Positions 42,181 to 51,556 are shown, numbered from the stretch's first letter. The stretch is DNA of 64,000 nt from Nocardioides luteus (GCF_015752315.1 NZ_JADOVJ010000001.1:992001-1056000), one strand, 5' to 3'. Made by a program: numbers and translations. Notes: generated from the sequence alone by a model not told the origin.

Positions 42181-43764
42181 TCAGAACAGGTCCGGCACGG
42201 TCCAGCCGTCGAGGTCGTACTCGGCCAGGAACTCGTCCGCGAAGCCCTTCATGGCGTCCGCCCCGCCGCGGTTCTGGGCGGCGAAGAGGAGCTCGGCCTT
42301 CACGTTCTCGTGGTTGCCGGAGTAGTTGCGCTCGTAGAGCTCGTGACGGCCGCCGAACTCGGAGCCGATCGAGTCCCACAGCGCCTTCATGACCTTCACT
42401 CGGTCGACGGCGGTGATGCCGTTGGAGCCCCGGACGTACTTGTCCAGGTACGGCCGCACCTCGGGGCTCTTGAAGTCGGCGGCGCCGGAGGGCAGGTAGA
42501 TCAGCCCGGAGGCGACGTCCTGCTCGATGATCTCCTTGACCCGCGGATAGCCGTGGATCATGAACATCCGGTACGTCAGGCCGTACTCCAGCTTCGGGAT
42601 CACCGCGTCGCCGACCCACGGCTCGGGGTCCCGGGCCATCGACTCGGTCAGCGACCAGAACAGGTTGCGCCAGCCGATGACCTCGCCCACCCGCGTCTGT
42701 ACGCCGCGGAAGCCGCCCGAGCCGGTGGCGTCGAGCGCCTTCATCAGCAGGCCGGCGATGAAGTCGAGCTTGACGGCCAGGCGGGTGCAGCCCTGGAAGG
42801 TGAACCGCGGCAGGAACCCCGACTGCGGGAAGAACGCGTTGATCCGGTCGACGTCGCCGTACATGAAGACGTTCTCCCAGGGCACGAGCACCTTGTCGAA
42901 GATGAAGATGGTGTCGTTCTCGTCCATCCGGCTCGACAGCGGGTAGTCGAAAGGCTCGCCGTTCCGGGCCGCCTGCTCGGTGTAGGAGGAGCGGCAGATC
43001 AGCTTGATGCCCGGGGCGTCCATCGGGACGGTGCAGATCAGCGCGAACTGCTTCTTGCGGATCGGCAGGCCGTAGTGGGCGATGAAGTTGTAGTTGGTGA
43101 TCGCGCTCCCGGTCGCCACCACCTTCGCGCCGGAGACGATCAGGCCGGCGTCGGTCTCCTTCTCGACCTTCATGTAGACGTCGCCGACCTCGTCCGGCGG
43201 CAGCTGGCGGTCGACCGGCGGGTTGATGATCGCGTGGTTCCAGTAGAGGACCTTCTCCTGGGACTCGCGATACCAGCGCTCGGCGTTGTCCTGGAACGGG
43301 GCGTACAGCTCCTTGTTGGCGTGCAGCGTGCCGAGGAAGCTGGCCTTGTAGTCGGGGGAGCGGCCCATCCAGCCGTACGTCATCTTCGCCCAGCGCGCGA
43401 TCGCGTCGCGCTCCTTGAGCAGGTCAGCCGAGGAGGTCGGGGTCTTGAAGAACGGCATCGTGACGCCGCCGTTGCCGGTGTCGGTCGGCACGGTGACCTC
43501 GTCGACGTGTGGGCCGGTGTGCAGGGCGTCGTAGAGGCGCGCGGTCATCCGCACCGGGTTGCGGAAGGCCGGGTGCGTGGTGACGTCCTCGACCCGCTCG
43601 CCGTGCAGGTAGATCTCGCGGCCGTCGCGCAGGCTCTCGATGTACTCGTCGCCGGTCATCGGCCGCGAGGCGAAGTTGGTCTGCTTGTTGGCGGGCGACT
43701 CGGCGGCCGGGTTGACGGTCGGCGGGCCGTCCGTCTGGGACTCGGGGGCGAGGGTGTCGGTCAT
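42181..43764 (-). CDS. Flavin-dependent aromatic hydroxylase, oxygenase component (phenol 2-monooxygenase/HpaB family)
   Basis: The protein has 527 residues of the HpaB/PheA1 family of FADH2-dependent monooxygenases. Markers include [29 protein letters not shown] near the start and the central [22 protein letters not shown] substrate loop. It ortho-hydroxylates a phenol using reduced flavin from the adjacent reductase. The pairing with a flavin reductase and a divergent AraC regulator, plus the catechol pathway in this window, resembles pheA2A1/pheR of Rhodococcus, so phenol to catechol is the favoured reaction; 4-hydroxyphenylacetate is the alternative. AAGGAGAG precedes the ATG. Confidence 0.88.
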   Translation of the reverse strand: MTDTLAPESQTDGPPTVNPAAESPANKQTNFASRPMTGDEYIESLRDGREIYLHGERVEDVTTHPAFRNPVRMTARLYDALHTGPHVDEVTVPTDTGNGGVTMPFFKTPTSSADLLKERDAIARWAKMTYGWMGRSPDYKASFLGTLHANKELYAPFQDNAERWYRESQEKVLYWNHAIINPPVDRQLPPDEVGDVYMKVEKETDAGLIVSGAKVVATGSAITNYNFIAHYGLPIRKKQFALICTVPMDAPGIKLICRSSYTEQAARNGEPFDYPLSSRMDENDTIFIFDKVLVPWENVFMYGDVDRINAFFPQSGFLPRFTFQGCTRLAVKLDFIAGLLMKALDATGSGGFRGVQTRVGEVIGWRNLFWSLTESMARDPEPWVGDAVIPKLEYGLTYRMFMIHGYPRVKEIIEQDVASGLIYLPSGAADFKSPEVRPYLDKYVRGSNGITAVDRVKVMKALWDSIGSEFGGRHELYERNYSGNHENVKAELLFAAQNRGGADAMKGFADEFLAEYDLDGWTVPDLF

Positions 43765-43796
43765 GGTTCTCTCCTTGGTCTGGCTGTTGGTGGGCG

Positions 43797-44372
43797 TCAG
43801 TAGCGGGTGGATCGCGGGATCGCGGGAGTCTCGATGGCGGTGAACGACGTGGTGGCGTCGAACCAGCCGGTGCTCGGGTCGTCCTGGCAGCCGAGCCAGA
43901 CGACCTCCGAGGACGGGTTGCCGATGTGGTGGAAGGCGCTGTCGTGGAAGAGCAGCGGCTTGCGGTCGGTGGTGATCACCTCGACGACCTCCCCGAGGAA
44001 CAGCAGGTGGTCCCCGCCGTCGTCGGTACGCCACGGCCGGCACACCAGCGTCGCGGCGGTCCCGCCGAGCCGTGGCGCCGTCGCGCCCTCGCGCCAGGGG
44101 AGCGGGTCGCCGCACGGGCGTCCGGCGAAGTGCATGGCGACATCGCTCTGGTCGGCCGCGAGCACGTTGACCGCGAAGGCGGCGCCCTCGAGATAGGCGG
44201 CCGCCTTGGACGTACGCGTCAGGGCGACCTGCACCAGCGGCGGGTCGAGCGAGATCGGTGTGAAGGCCGTGACCGTGGCGCCGTGGTGGGCGCCGTCGGG
44301 GGTACGGCAGGTGATCACGGTGACGCCGGTCGCGAAGCGGCCGAAGGTCGACCGCAGGGTGCGTGGGTCCAT
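43797..44372 (-). CDS. Flavin reductase component of the aromatic hydroxylase
   Basis: The protein has 191 residues. [22 protein letters not shown] and the later [19 protein letters not shown] are typical of the HpaC/PheA2 flavin reductase family. It uses NAD(P)H to supply free reduced flavin to the oxygenase encoded 32 bases downstream. AAGGAGGAG stands just before the ATG at 44372. It is first in the two-gene operon, divergent from the AraC regulator. Confidence 0.9.
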   Translation of the reverse strand: MDPRTLRSTFGRFATGVTVITCRTPDGAHHGATVTAFTPISLDPPLVQVALTRTSKAAAYLEGAAFAVNVLAADQSDVAMHFAGRPCGDPLPWREGATAPRLGGTAATLVCRPWRTDDGGDHLLFLGEVVEVITTDRKPLLFHDSAFHHIGNPSSEVVWLGCQDDPSTGWFDATTSFTAIETPAIPRSTRY

Positions 44373-44563
44373 GGAGCTCCTCCTTCGTCGGGCCGCAGGA
44401 TGTGTGGCGGCGGTCACGTCGGGGAATGACGCTAGATCCGGATCGCGAGGGCGGCGATCCGCTGGGCGAAGGGGTTGTCCGGATTGCGCACCGGGTTTCC
44501 GGAGGCTCTCGGCGGGACGCCGATGCGCTGTTAATGTGAAGGACGTCACTAAGGGGGTGACAG

Positions 44564-45508
44564 ATGAGCGTGACCGGCACTCTCACCGCATCGTCCGGGT
44601 CGTCCGGCGACATGGAGACCTTCTCCGACGAGGTCTCCCGGGCCTACTTCCCACATGCCCTGACCATGCGCGGTCGCCCGGCTCGTCCGGCGGAGCTGCG
44701 TGCGGTCGACCTCGGCCCGGTCCGGCTGACCCGGATCGGCTGGGGCGCCGAGGTGTCGGTCGAGTCCGACCACCCGGGCGCCTGGGCGGTCAACGTCCCG
44801 CGCAGCGGTGTCCTCGAGGCCAACGTCGGCGGCGCTCACGTGCTCTCGCTCGACGGTCAGGCGACCGTCTGTCCACCCGACCGTCCGACCAAGATGACCC
44901 GGTGGTCGGCCGACTGCTCCATCGTCGGGATGCGGGTCGACCGCGACTACCTGGTCGACGAGGTCGCTGCCCTGGTCGGCCTGCACACCGACCGGCTGCC
45001 CGCCCAGCTCGACCTGCGTGCCGACGGCGCCCGCGCCTGGATCGGCCTGCTCGGCTCGCTCGGCACCGAGGCCATGCGCAACCCGGCTCTGGTCGGCGAC
45101 GAGCGGGTGCGTCGCCGGCTGGCGGGGACGCTGACCGCGGCCTTCGTCGCCGCCTGCTTCCCCGAGGAGCCCGCCGTCGGCTCCGTCCAGCCCCGCATCG
45201 TCTCCCGCGTCGTGGAGGCCATGGAGGCCGACCCGGCCCGGGAGTGGACCGTCTCGGACCTGGCCCGCGAGGCCGACGTCGGCATCCGCCGGCTCCAGCA
45301 GGGCTTCCAGCGCTACCTCGGCCGCACCCCGACCCAGCGACTGCAGGAGATCCGCCTCGAACGCGTCCACGCGGATCTCATCGCCAGCCGCGGGGACACC
45401 GTCGCCGAGGTCGCCCACCGCTGGGGCTTCACCCATCTCGGCCGCTTCGCCGCCGCCTACCGTCAGGCCTACGGCGTCGCCCCGTCGCAGACGCTGCGCT
45501 GCCGCTGA
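44564..45508 (+). CDS. AraC/XylS family activator of the aromatic hydroxylase (PheR-like)
   Basis: The protein has 314 residues. Residues about 10-190 are an AraC_binding_2-type ligand domain ([22 protein letters not shown]). The C-terminus holds two helix-turn-helix units ([64 protein letters not shown]). Divergence from the hydroxylase operon and the XylS-like form suggest a phenol-responsive activator. AAGGGGG precedes the ATG. An IS481 element is inserted 16 bases after its stop. Confidence 0.88.
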   Translation: MSVTGTLTASSGSSGDMETFSDEVSRAYFPHALTMRGRPARPAELRAVDLGPVRLTRIGWGAEVSVESDHPGAWAVNVPRSGVLEANVGGAHVLSLDGQATVCPPDRPTKMTRWSADCSIVGMRVDRDYLVDEVAALVGLHTDRLPAQLDLRADGARAWIGLLGSLGTEAMRNPALVGDERVRRRLAGTLTAAFVAACFPEEPAVGSVQPRIVSRVVEAMEADPAREWTVSDLAREADVGIRRLQQGFQRYLGRTPTQRLQEIRLERVHADLIASRGDTVAEVAHRWGFTHLGRFAAAYRQAYGVAPSQTLRCR

Positions 45509-45518
45509 GCCGCCTCGG

Positions 45519-46517
45519 CTAGTTGTGATGTCCAGGGAGGTTGGTCAGCTGGGTGATCGGTGGTTGGCCTCCAATGGCGGAGTGGGCGCGGTGATGATTG
45601 TAGAAGTGGAGCCAGCCGGGTAGCGCGGTGTTGCGTTGCTCGGTTGACTCGTACAGGCGGGCGTAGGCCCAGCCGTCGGCCAGGGTGCGGTGGAAGCGTT
45701 CGATCTTTCCGTTGGTCTGGGGTCGGTAAGGCCGGGTGCGTTTGTGCTTGATGCCGAGTTCGGTGCAGGCGTTGCGCCAGGCGTAGGACCGGTAGGCCGA
45801 GCCGTTGTCGGACAGGACTCGTTCCACGTTGACGCCATGGTCGGCGAACCAGGCCACGGCTCGTTGCAACACTGCGATGGCGGTGGCGGCCTTCTCATCG
45901 GTGCAGATTTCGGCGTAGGCCATCCGGGAGTGGTCATCGATGACGGTGTGCACGAAAGCGGTCCCGATCCGGGGACGGTAGTCGTGACCGCGCTCTCCAG
46001 TGCGGCGGGCCGTGGATTGGGCGTTGGCCTTGCTCTGCTGGCGTCCGATGAAGCGGTGGCCGCCACCATCAGGAATGTTGCCGAACTTGGTGACGTCGAC
46101 GTGGATCAGCGAGCCTGGGTGCGGGTGTTCGTAACGGCGGATCGGCTCACCGGTGACGCGGTCGATGTGGGAGAGCCGGCTGATCCGACACCGCACCAGA
46201 ACCGCGTGCACCGTCGAGGCCTGCATCCCGAGCCGGCCGGCGATCTGGACCGGGCCAAGCCGGTGGCGCCATCGCAGCCGCACGATTCGCCGGACGACCA
46301 CAGGCGCTGTCTTGGTCGGACTCGAGTGTGGCCGTGAGCTGCGGTCGGTCATCCCCGCAGGCCCCTCGGACCGGTAGCGGTCTGCCCACTTCTTCGCGGT
46401 TCGTGGAGCGACCATGAACATCTTGGACGCCGCAGCATAGGTCCACCCGTCATCGACAACGAGCCGAGCGAGTCGTAAACGGGCGCGTGGGGTCAGAGCA
46501 GCGTTAGCGTGGGACAC
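45519..46517 (-). CDS. IS481 family transposase
   Basis: The protein has 332 residues. An N-terminal helix-turn-helix region (LTPRARLRLARLVVDDGWTYAAASKMF) precedes a DDE integrase core: D in HVDVTKFG, D in TVIDDHSRMAY, and E in GKIERFHRTL. The GTG at 46517 is supported by AGGAGG; homology to IS481 transposases starts there. The TAG stop lies in the target duplication outside the left inverted repeat, so the chromosome supplies the stop codon. The frame is intact and the copy may be active. Confidence 0.95.
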   Translation of the reverse strand: MSHANAALTPRARLRLARLVVDDGWTYAAASKMFMVAPRTAKKWADRYRSEGPAGMTDRSSRPHSSPTKTAPVVVRRIVRLRWRHRLGPVQIAGRLGMQASTVHAVLVRCRISRLSHIDRVTGEPIRRYEHPHPGSLIHVDVTKFGNIPDGGGHRFIGRQQSKANAQSTARRTGERGHDYRPRIGTAFVHTVIDDHSRMAYAEICTDEKAATAIAVLQRAVAWFADHGVNVERVLSDNGSAYRSYAWRNACTELGIKHKRTRPYRPQTNGKIERFHRTLADGWAYARLYESTEQRNTALPGWLHFYNHHRAHSAIGGQPPITQLTNLPGHHN

Positions 46518-46632
46518 GAAGGCCTCCTGGTTCGTGAAGCGGTTCCTAGACAGCTCCACTTCACAACCGGAGGCCTTCGCCTGTCAGACAGGCTCACCGA
46601 TGCCGGGCGATACAACCTCCCTGGACATCACA
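45524..46632. mobile_element. Complete IS481-type insertion sequence (1,109 bp)
   Basis: Perfect 20-bp terminal inverted repeats are TGTGATGTCCAGGGAGGTTG (45524-45543) and its reverse complement (46613-46632). The element is flanked by a direct repeat gctagt (45518-45523 and 46633-46638), containing CTAG, the preferred IS481 target. One intact transposase gene fills it. It separates the PheR-like gene from the LysR gene without breaking either. Confidence 0.93.
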
Positions 46633-46633
46633 G

Positions 46634-47530
46634 CTAGTCGGCGCTGAGACTCGCCAGGATCGTCAGCGCGCGGGCGAGCAGCGGGCTCTCGTCGCCCGCC
46701 CGGGTGGCGGCGACGAGCTCGACGCCGGGGGTGCCGGTGAGGGGTACGTAGACGACGCCGGGGACGGCGAGGGCGGCGGTGGGCTCGGGGACGATCGCCA
46801 CGCCGAGGCCGGCGGCCACGAACGTGACCAGGGTGGAGGTCTCGGCGACCTCGTGGGCGATGTGGGTGCTGATCCCGGCCTCGTCGAAGAGGTGCTGGAT
46901 CATCGCGTTCATCGCCGAGCGGCCGCCGCCGGCGTGGATGACGAGGGCTTCGCCGTCGAGGTCGGCGATGCGTATGCGACGACGGGCGGCGAAGCGGTGG
47001 TCCTTCGGCAGCGCCACCAGCAGGCTCTCCTGCCGCACGTGGGTGATCGAGAGGCCGGGGCCGGGGGAGGGATTCGTGGGCAGGGGACGGAGCAGGCCGA
47101 GGTCGAGGGTGCCGTCGGTGAGCGCCGCGGCCTGGTCCGGCGAGAGCATCTCGCCCCGGAACCCGAACTCGACCTCCGGCAGCTCCGCGCGCAGGGTGCG
47201 AGCGAGGGCCGGGAGCAGCGAGTACGTCGCCGATCCGACGCACCCGATCAGCAGCCGTCCGCGCCGCCCGGAGGCGATGCTGGCGGCCTCGTGCGCGGCG
47301 GCGTCGACGGCGCCGAGGATCTCCCGCGCCCGTTCCAGGTACGCAGCCCCGGCCGGCGTCAGGTCGACCCGTCGCGTCGTCCTGGTGAGCAGGGTCAGCC
47401 CCAGCTCGGCCTCGAGCTGGCGGATCTGCTGCGACAGCGGCGGCTGCGCCATGTGGAGCCGTTCGGCCGCCCGGCCGAAGTGGCGCTCCTCGGCGACCGC
47501 GACGAAGTAGCGAAGATGGCGCAGCTCCAT
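46634..47530 (-). CDS. LysR family transcriptional regulator
   Basis: The protein has 298 residues. The helix-turn-helix is MELRHLRYFVAVAEERHFGRAAERLHMAQPPLSQQIRQLEAE, the same subgroup as the catR product at 16.7 kb, so an aromatic or muconate-like effector is plausible. Its stop codon TAG lies at 46634-46636 inside the IS481 target duplication. Upstream it is separated from yceI by a 21-bp repeat array. It has no clear partner gene: the divergent side holds only the repeat and YceI, which runs in the same direction. Confidence 0.87.
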   Translation of the reverse strand: MELRHLRYFVAVAEERHFGRAAERLHMAQPPLSQQIRQLEAELGLTLLTRTTRRVDLTPAGAAYLERAREILGAVDAAAHEAASIASGRRGRLLIGCVGSATYSLLPALARTLRAELPEVEFGFRGEMLSPDQAAALTDGTLDLGLLRPLPTNPSPGPGLSITHVRQESLLVALPKDHRFAARRRIRIADLDGEALVIHAGGGRSAMNAMIQHLFDEAGISTHIAHEVAETSTLVTFVAAGLGVAIVPEPTAALAVPGVVYVPLTGTPGVELVAATRAGDESPLLARALTILASLSAD

Positions 47531-47575
47531 GCACTCATACTCGCAGAGTCTCAGTCGGCCGTCAGTGATCAGCCT

Positions 47576-47710
47576 GCCGAGGCGTCGCCCCCGTCGGCCG
47601 AGGCGTCACGTACGTCGGCCGAGCCGGCACAGCGATGCCAGCTCGGCCGACGCGGTTGACGCCTGGGCCGACCTGGCCGACGCCTCGGCCGACCTGGCTG
47701 ACGCCTCGGC
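47576..47710. repeat. Inverted arrays of a 21-bp repeat (cruciform-like)
   Basis: GCCGAGGCGTC-type units start at 47576, 47597 and (degenerate) 47618. Their reverse complement GACGCCTCGGC starts at 47658 (one mismatch), 47679 and 47700. All neighbouring units are 21 bp apart. The two arms could pair into a long hairpin. The array ends exactly at the YceI stop codon (47711). The unit is the same as in the benC linker at 20760. Confidence 0.8.
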
Positions 47711-48529
47711 TCAGCCCGGCAGCGAGTCACCCTGGACGGCCTGGATGTCCAGCTCCACCTTGAGGGTCGTACCGATGGCGGCGATGCCGGCGGCGACGGC
47801 CTGGTTGTAGTTCATCGCGAAGTCCTCGCGCCGCAGCTGAGCGGTGGCGCGGAAGGCGGCGCGGGTGCCGCCCCAGGCGTCGGGGCCGGTGCCGAGGTAG
47901 GCGACGTCGAGGTCGACGGGACGGGTCTGCCCGTGCATCGAGAGATCCCCGTGGACGGTCCAGCGGTCCGCGCCGGCCGGGGTGAGGCCGGTGGAGCGGT
48001 AGACGATCTCGGGAAACGCCTCGACGTCCAGGAAGTCGCCGCTGCGGAGGTGGTCGTCCCGCATCCGGTTACCGGTGTCGATCGAGGCGGCCCGGATGAC
48101 CGTCTCCACACGTGACTTCTCCAGATGGTCCGGGGCGATCTCGACGACCCCGGCGAAGTCGGTGAACCGGCCGCGCACGCTGGAGATGCCGAGGTGCTGG
48201 GCGACCGCGCCGACGGTGGAGTGGGCGGGATCGATGGTCCACGGCCCAGGGGCCGGCAGCGAGGTGTCGCCCTGGCGGGTCAGCGTGACGGTCCCGAGGG
48301 AAGCGAGACCGGAGCCGGTCACCAGTGCGGTCGCCGCCGTGGGGGACCAGCCGATCGCGGTGACGATCGCGACGTACGGCCCGGGGGCGAGGACGGTGTC
48401 GTCGGTGACGACACCGTCCTCGTCGGCCTCGGCGCGCAGCACCTGACCGCCGGCCGTGTCGGTGAGGGTGACGACCGCGTGCGCCACGGGCCAGCCGTCG
48501 CGGGTGCGGATCTGTGCGGTCAGTGCCAT
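47711..48529 (-). CDS. YceI family protein with N-terminal Ig-like (carboxypeptidase-regulatory-like) domain
   Basis: The protein has 272 residues. Residues 1-88 form a beta-sandwich-like domain (ALTAQIRTRDGWPVAHAVVTLTDTAGGQVL) similar to the three C-terminal repeats of the neighbouring transporter. Residues about 93-272 are a YceI lipocalin-like domain (WTIDPAHSTVGAVAQHLGISSVRGRFTDFAG), known to bind isoprenoid-like molecules. Most YceI proteins are secreted, but no signal peptide is visible here. It starts six bases after the transporter stop, so they are one operon. Confidence 0.87.
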   Translation of the reverse strand: MALTAQIRTRDGWPVAHAVVTLTDTAGGQVLRAEADEDGVVTDDTVLAPGPYVAIVTAIGWSPTAATALVTGSGLASLGTVTLTRQGDTSLPAPGPWTIDPAHSTVGAVAQHLGISSVRGRFTDFAGVVEIAPDHLEKSRVETVIRAASIDTGNRMRDDHLRSGDFLDVEAFPEIVYRSTGLTPAGADRWTVHGDLSMHGQTRPVDLDVAYLGTGPDAWGGTRAAFRATAQLRREDFAMNYNQAVAAGIAAIGTTLKVELDIQAVQGDSLPG

Positions 48530-48535
48530 CGCCGA

Positions 48536-50965
48536 TCAGTCCTCGGGGTGGGAGAGGACGATCTCGTGGCCGTCGACACCGTGGCCGGTGAGGCTCACGG
48601 CGCCGGCCGCAGGCGGATAGCTGGTCGCCAGGACGGTGTAGTCGCCGCTGTCGAGATCGGCGAAGGCGTACGCCCCGTCCGCACCCGTCGTCGCGGTGCC
48701 GGCCACGTTGCCGGCCGCGTCGATCAGCGTGACCCGGGCGTCGGCGAGGGGACCGAAGGCCGACCTCACGACACCGGTCAGCCGGGCGCCGGTGGCCATC
48801 TCGACCTCGATCCGGGTCAACCCGGTGGCGCCGATCTCGATCGGCACCGCGCGCGGACGGAAGCCCTCCGCGTTGACCGCCACCGTGGCCGGTCCCGGGA
48901 CCAGCTCGTCGATGAAGAAGGTGCCGTCCGCGACGGTGGTGCCGGTGGAGAGCAGGTCGCCGCGTACGTCGGTCACGATCACCATCGCGTCCCTGATCGG
49001 CGCGCCGTCCTCGCCGCCGCGCACGATGCCCTTGAGGCCGGTGGTGCCGCTGAGCAGGAGGTCGTACGCCACCGGCTCACCGCCCACGACCACCGTGGAG
49101 GCCTGCGGCTGGAAGCCGTCGGCCGACGCGATCAGGACGTACGTCCCCGAGCCGGGCGCGTCCACCGAGTAGGAGCCGTCGGCGTGGGCGACCGAGCGGC
49201 CGAGCTGGCGCCCGGACAGCGAGATCAGCGTGACCGCGGCGTGCGGGACCGGGACGTCGCCGGAGCCGCGGACGGACCCGTGCAGCGGGATCCCGTGAGA
49301 GACCGGGGCGGCGTGCTGCTCGGGCACCCCGGCGACGCCCTCGGCGACCGCGGCCGGCCCGTCGACCGAGGCAGCCTCCTCGGCGGCCTGGGCGAGCCCG
49401 CCCTTGGTCTTCAGCGGCACCTCCTTGATGAACACCACGAACAGCAGCGCGATCACGGCTGCACCGGCGGCGACCAGGAAGATGTCGGCGATGCCGTGGC
49501 CGTAGGCGCTCTCCAGCACCGAGCGCAGCGGCTCCGGGACCTTGTCCATGTCCGGGATCTCGCCCGAGGTGCCCTGGGCGAGCGTTGCATAGCGCGGACC
49601 GAGGTCCGCGAGACCGTCCGAGACGTAGTCGGTGACCCGGTGGGCCATCAGCGCACCGAGCGCGGAGACGCCCATCGCGCCGCCGAGGCTGCGGAAGAAG
49701 GTCACCATGGAGCTGGCCGCGCCGAGGTCGGCGGGGGTGACCTGGTTCTGCGTGGAGAGGACCAGGTTCTGCATCGTCATGCCGACGCCGAGGCCGAGGA
49801 CGGCCATGAAGACGGCGACGTGCCAGTACTCGGTGTCGTAGCGGATCGTGCCGAGCAGACCCAGCCCGCCGACGATGAGGACGGCGCCGACGACCAGCCA
49901 GGCCTTCCATCTCCCGGTGCGGGTGATGACCTGGCCGGAGATCGTCGAGGAGAGGAACAGTCCGGCGATCATCGGGATCGTCATCACGCCGGCCATCGTC
50001 GGCGACTCGCCGCGAGCCAGCTGGAAGTACTGGCTGAAGAAGATCGTGCCGGCGAACATCGCCACGCCGACGAAGAGCGAGGCGAGCGAGGAGAGCGTGA
50101 TCGTGCGGTTGGCGAAGAGCCGCAGCGGGATGATCGGCTCCTTGGCCCGAGACTCGACGAGCACGAAGATCAGCAGGAGCAGCACGGAGCCGCCGACCAT
50201 GGCCGCGGTCTCCCAGGAGGCCCAGTCGTACTTGTCGCCGGCGAAGGTGACCCAGATGAGCAGCAGGGAGACGCCGGCAGCCATGAAGAACGCGCCGGCC
50301 CAGTCGACCTTGACGCCCTCGCGCCTGATGACGGGCAGGTGCAGGGTCTTCTGCAGGACGACGAACGCGATCACCGCGAACGGGATGCCGACGTAGAAGC
50401 ACCAGCGCCAGCCGAGCGAGTCGGCGTCGGTGATGACGCCGCCGATCAGCGGGCCGCCGACGGTGGCGACCGCGAAGACGGCGCCGAGGTAGCCCGAGTA
50501 GCGGCCACGCTCACGCGGCGAGATCATCGCCGCCATGATGACCTGGGCCAGGGCGGTCAGCCCGCCCATGCCGATGCCCTGGACGGCCCGCGCGGCGATC
50601 AGCTCGCCCGGGTTCTGGGCCAGGCCGGCGACGGCCGAGGCGGCCACGAACAGGACCAGCGCGATCTGCATGAGCAGCTTCTTGCTGAACAGGTCGGCCA
50701 TCTTGCCCCACAGCGGGGTGGTGGCCGTCATGGTCAGCAGGGAGGCCGTGACCACCCAGGTGTAGGCCGACTGCCCGCCGCCGATGTCGGCGATGATCTC
50801 GGGCAGGGCGTTGGAGACGATCGTGGAGGAGATCATCGCCACGAACATGCCGAGCAGCAGACCCGAGAGCGCCTCCATGATCTCGCGGTGAGACATGTGG
50901 AAGCCGTCCTCGGACGGGCTTCCAGGTGGACCGGCGTGAGTCCGCTCGGCTGTTGTCGTTGCCAT
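48536..50965 (-). CDS. DHA2-type MFS exporter with three C-terminal Ig-like domains
   Basis: The protein has 809 residues. Residues about 25-520 are a 14-helix drug:H+ antiporter (ISSTIVSNALPEIIADIGG; antiporter motif AVFAVATVGGPLIGGVITD). Residues about 570-809 contain three repeats of about 80 residues of the carboxypeptidase-regulatory/Cna_B-like fold (GSVRGSGDVPVPHAAVTL; GIVRGGEDGAPIRDAMVIV; GVVRSAFGPLADARVTL). With 14 helices the C-terminus should face the cytoplasm, an odd place for this fold. It is between a MarR gene and the YceI gene that bears a related domain. It may export a hydrophobic compound handed over by YceI. Confidence 0.88.
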   Translation of the reverse strand: MATTTAERTHAGPPGSPSEDGFHMSHREIMEALSGLLLGMFVAMISSTIVSNALPEIIADIGGGQSAYTWVVTASLLTMTATTPLWGKMADLFSKKLLMQIALVLFVAASAVAGLAQNPGELIAARAVQGIGMGGLTALAQVIMAAMISPRERGRYSGYLGAVFAVATVGGPLIGGVITDADSLGWRWCFYVGIPFAVIAFVVLQKTLHLPVIRREGVKVDWAGAFFMAAGVSLLLIWVTFAGDKYDWASWETAAMVGGSVLLLLIFVLVESRAKEPIIPLRLFANRTITLSSLASLFVGVAMFAGTIFFSQYFQLARGESPTMAGVMTIPMIAGLFLSSTISGQVITRTGRWKAWLVVGAVLIVGGLGLLGTIRYDTEYWHVAVFMAVLGLGVGMTMQNLVLSTQNQVTPADLGAASSMVTFFRSLGGAMGVSALGALMAHRVTDYVSDGLADLGPRYATLAQGTSGEIPDMDKVPEPLRSVLESAYGHGIADIFLVAAGAAVIALLFVVFIKEVPLKTKGGLAQAAEEAASVDGPAAVAEGVAGVPEQHAAPVSHGIPLHGSVRGSGDVPVPHAAVTLISLSGRQLGRSVAHADGSYSVDAPGSGTYVLIASADGFQPQASTVVVGGEPVAYDLLLSGTTGLKGIVRGGEDGAPIRDAMVIVTDVRGDLLSTGTTVADGTFFIDELVPGPATVAVNAEGFRPRAVPIEIGATGLTRIEVEMATGARLTGVVRSAFGPLADARVTLIDAAGNVAGTATTGADGAYAFADLDSGDYTVLATSYPPAAGAVSLTGHGVDGHEIVLSHPED

Positions 50966-50986
50966 GGACTTCCCTTCTTCGAGAGC

Positions 50987-51463
50987 TCAGCGGGGGTGAG
51001 CAGAGCGTTGGTTGCGTACGTGGGTGAGGGGGTGTGCCGGGCAGGCGAGGCTGTCGTGCAGCTTGGCCATGAGCCGGATCAGCTCGTGGACGTCGTCGTC
51101 GCTCCAGTCGCAGAGCCGCTCGGCGAGGAGCTCGGTGATCTGGTCGGCGAAGCCGCTGAGCAGGTCGTGCCCGGAGTCGGTGAGTCGCAGCAGACGCGAG
51201 CGCCCGTCGGCCGGGTTGGGGGAGCGTTCGAGCCAGCCCTGGTCGGCGAGGTACGACACGTGGCGGCTGGTCACCGAGATGTCGATGGCGAGCAGATCGG
51301 TGAGCTCGCTGATCGTCATCTCGCCGTGCCGGCTCAGCAGGCCCAGCACGCCCGCCGAGCCGGCCGGCAGGTCGGGCGGGAGGTTGCGGGCGAGGCTCTT
51401 CTTGACGGCCCCGACCTCGCTGAGCCGATGCATCAGGTCGCGGTAGGTCGCCTGTTCCATCAT
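50987..51463 (-). CDS. MarR family regulator of the MFS-YceI operon
   Basis: The protein has 158 residues. The winged helix is MTISELTDLLAIDISVTSRHVSYLADQGWLERSPNPADGRSRLLRLT. It is first in the operon, 21 bases before the MFS gene, and an inverted repeat GGTTG-N7-CAACC lies just upstream of its start. This is the usual arrangement of a repressor that senses the compound exported by its transporter. GAGGGG precedes the ATG; a second in-frame ATG follows directly. Confidence 0.87.
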   Translation of the reverse strand: MMEQATYRDLMHRLSEVGAVKKSLARNLPPDLPAGSAGVLGLLSRHGEMTISELTDLLAIDISVTSRHVSYLADQGWLERSPNPADGRSRLLRLTDSGHDLLSGFADQITELLAERLCDWSDDDVHELIRLMAKLHDSLACPAHPLTHVRNQRSAHPR

Positions 51464-51476
51464 CGCCCCTCTGATT

Positions 51477-51493
51477 GGTTGACTTTTACAACC
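51477..51493. promoter_or_regulatory. MarR operator upstream of the MarR-MFS-YceI operon
   Basis: GGTTG (51477-51481) and CAACC (51489-51493) form an inverted repeat with a 7-base AT-rich centre. On the minus strand TAAGGT (complement of 51491-51496) resembles a -10 element and overlaps the repeat, fitting an autorepressor site. Confidence 0.5.
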
Positions 51494-51556
51494 TTATGGA
51501 GGATAGGGGAACGATGCAAATTGCCACGCCGGACGAGGGCGTGGTCGAACGAGCGA

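Noticed and set aside
47576..47710. Integron attC or phage attachment site
   Set aside because: Periodic 21-bp units explain the symmetry, and no integrase, R/L boxes or duplicated tRNA end is seen.
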